6,778 nucleotides of DNA from NCBI GenBank assembly GCA_021161305.1, contig JAGHAW010000189.1, positions 1 through 6,778 on the forward strand, read 5' to 3'. The DNA is from Sulfurimonas sp. Its GTDB lineage: Bacteria; Campylobacterota; Campylobacteria; Campylobacterales; Sulfurimonadaceae. The number at the start of each line of letters is the position of its first letter. The first letter of the stretch is position 1. Below are positions 5,938-6,778 of this stretch, one piece after another. Made by a program: the position numbers and the translations under genes. The notes beneath the pieces are model-generated. The model made no database searches and was not told the DNA's origin. It saw only the letters and a list, made by a program, of their open reading frames with translations.

Positions 5938-6703
5938 TTAGATTCCACCTTTTGGTACTATATTTATCTCTTAAAAGATTCTCTGCACTTTGCAGTTCTA
6001 ATTGGTTTAGAGTATCCCTTACAAAATTTGCTTTAAAACTTTGGCTAAAGGCTTCTGTTAGTAGGTAAGTGAGTTGTTCATCTGTTATCTCTTTTCCTAT
6101 TCTATCCAAAGTAGCTAGAGATTCCAAACCGGAATCTTCTAAAAAAACATCTTTGAAAATATTATGATTTAAACTAAGAGGAACACTGCCATGTTGAAAA
6201 AGTGTATCTTTTGTATATCGTTGAGCATTACCACCTATCTTTTTACCACCAATTATGATGTCGTAAGGCTCATTAGCTGTCATACAGATATTTGACTTTG
6301 AAGTAGTAAAATTCAAATCATGAGCAAACTTGGCATTTAGTTCTAACTTCTCATAAAGCTTTATAAGAAACCCACACAGATAGCGATAACTTTTCTTTAC
6401 ACCTATATCTTTGAGACTCTCTCTAGGCAGAACCAAAGAGTAGGAGATGTCCCCACCATGAACCAAGATTCCACCACCAGTCATACGGCGAACGAAAGAG
6501 AGATTTCGCTTTTTTAGAATCTCTAAATTAACACTTTGAGAAAGATTTGAGAATCGCCCAAGACTGAGTGAAGGTTCCCATCTATAGAGTCTGAGAATTG
6601 GTAAATCACTTTCTTTAAAGTTAGATAAAAGAGCTTCATCAACTGCCATATTGTAGTGAGCAGTTGTAAATCCGGTATCGATTAATCGCCATTTTTTTGG
6701 AAT
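5927..6703 (-). CDS. Lipoate-protein ligase / octanoyltransferase family protein (LplA/LipM-like), unusual start
   Basis: Biotin/lipoate A/B ligase-fold protein (PF03099 type) that attaches lipoyl or octanoyl groups to lipoyl-domain lysines. Numbering from the ATT at 6703 (258 residues): family N-terminus KKWRLIDTG (3-11) and NMAVDEALL (18-26), RRMTGGG (72-78), GGKKIGGNAQRY (152-163, with the conserved Lys at about 155) and QHGSVPL (170-176). Cys140 lies 15 residues before that Lys, roughly where LipM octanoyltransferases carry their acyl-accepting Cys, so transfer from octanoyl-ACP is plausible beside LipA; ATP-dependent ligation remains possible. The ATG at 6649 would remove WRLIDTG and has no ribosome site. 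The frame is closed by TAG at 6716-6718, and between it and the conserved region only ATC, ATC and ATT can initiate. AGGAG lies nine bases before the ATT. It is the first gene of the operon and overlaps lipA by 11 bp. Confidence 0.82.
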   Translation of the reverse strand: MPKKWRLIDTGFTTAHYNMAVDEALLSNFKESDLPILRLYRWEPSLSLGRFSNLSQSVNLEILKKRNLSFVRRMTGGGILVHGGDISYSLVLPRESLKDIGVKKSYRYLCGFLIKLYEKLELNAKFAHDLNFTTSKSNICMTANEPYDIIIGGKKIGGNAQRYTKDTLFQHGSVPLSLNHNIFKDVFLEDSGLESLATLDRIGKEITDEQLTYLLTEAFSQSFKANFVRDTLNQLELQSAENLLRDKYSTKRWNLNAN

Positions 6704-6712
6704 GATGATGAA

Positions 6713-6717
6713 CTCCT
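6713..6717 (-). promoter_or_regulatory. Ribosome binding site of the ligase-family gene
   Basis: AGGAG on the - strand followed by TTCATCATCATT. It lies 3, 6 or 9 bases before the possible ATC (6709), ATC (6706) or ATT (6703) start codons and far from the first in-frame ATG (6649). It argues that initiation happens at a non-ATG codon or at a lost ATG. Confidence 0.65.
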
Positions 6718-6740
6718 AATATCAATTTATTACTTAAATT

Positions 6741-6746
6741 ATTATA
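6741..6746 (-). promoter_or_regulatory. Candidate -10 box of the lipoate operon
   Basis: A perfect TATAAT on the - strand, 23 bases upstream of the AGGAG of the first operon gene, within an AT-rich spacer. No recognisable -35 hexamer sits 16-18 bp upstream. The predicted leader is about 30 bases. A divergent + strand gene may start at 6757, so the spacer could be a shared control region. Confidence 0.45.
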
Positions 6747-6756
6747 CAATATAAAT

Positions 6757-6778
6757 ATGGAATACCACCCTTTTAAGC
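6757..6778 (+). CDS. Possible first codons of a divergent gene (3' truncated)
   Basis: ATG at 6757 opens a frame reading MEYHPFK that runs off the window. A + strand gene divergent from the operon is expected at this spacing, and an AT-rich stretch with TACAAT (6745-6750) precedes it, but there is no Shine-Dalgarno. An N-terminal HPF is seen in some uracil/deoxyinosine DNA glycosylase-like proteins; with seven codons this is only a guess. Confidence 0.25.

Noticed and set aside
1..6778. CRISPR array, tRNA or rRNA genes
   Set aside because: No spaced direct repeats, no cloverleaf with CCA-type end and no rRNA-like stretch were seen on either strand by eye.

Overview
The window is AT-rich bacterial DNA, tightly packed with genes. 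Gene content and style (low-GC codon use, short overlaps, a cytoplasmic GDPD, a UMF1-type transporter, an ACP-acyltransferase fusion, a compact lipoate operon) suggest a Campylobacterota bacterium of the Sulfurimonas type. This is an inference from resemblance; no rRNA or other lineage marker is present.

Left part (1-2129): the 3' end of a fused acyl carrier protein/PlsC-type acyltransferase gene enters on the + strand. It converges, with a 19-bp overlap of the gene ends, on a - strand UMF1-family major facilitator gene.

Middle (2131-2394): the divergent spacer between the transporter and a + strand glycerophosphodiester phosphodiesterase is almost entirely one non-coding 264-bp element. It has perfect 33-bp terminal inverted repeats enclosing two tandem imperfect palindromes of 95 and 94 bp, separated by 9 bp. 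The two palindromes resemble each other. The element looks like a MITE-type mobile element. Its ends touch the transporter start codon on one side and create a TATAAT box in front of the phosphodiesterase on the other.

Right part (3131-6703, - strand): an apparent four-gene operon read right to left: lipoate ligase/octanoyltransferase family protein, lipoyl synthase (lipA), dihydrolipoyl dehydrogenase (lpd) and protein-L-isoaspartate O-methyltransferase (pcm). Junctions are 11-bp overlap, 4-bp ATGA overlap, and 9-bp gap. The first three genes form a lipoyl-cofactor module: octanoyl or lipoyl attachment, sulfur insertion, and re-oxidation of the dihydrolipoyl arm. The E1/E2 or glycine-cleavage partners are not in the window. 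A TATAAT box at 6741-6746 probably drives the operon.

Two lesions stand out in this operon. lpd has an in-frame TGA at codon 10, in place of the first glycine of its FAD-binding GxGxxG. The first gene has a good AGGAG but no ATG/GTG/TTG start at its expected N-terminus, only ATT or ATC. Each is explained by one C-to-A change on the + strand, so real mutation, AUU initiation, or base-call errors must be separated by re-sequencing. The last 22 bases may begin a divergent + strand gene.
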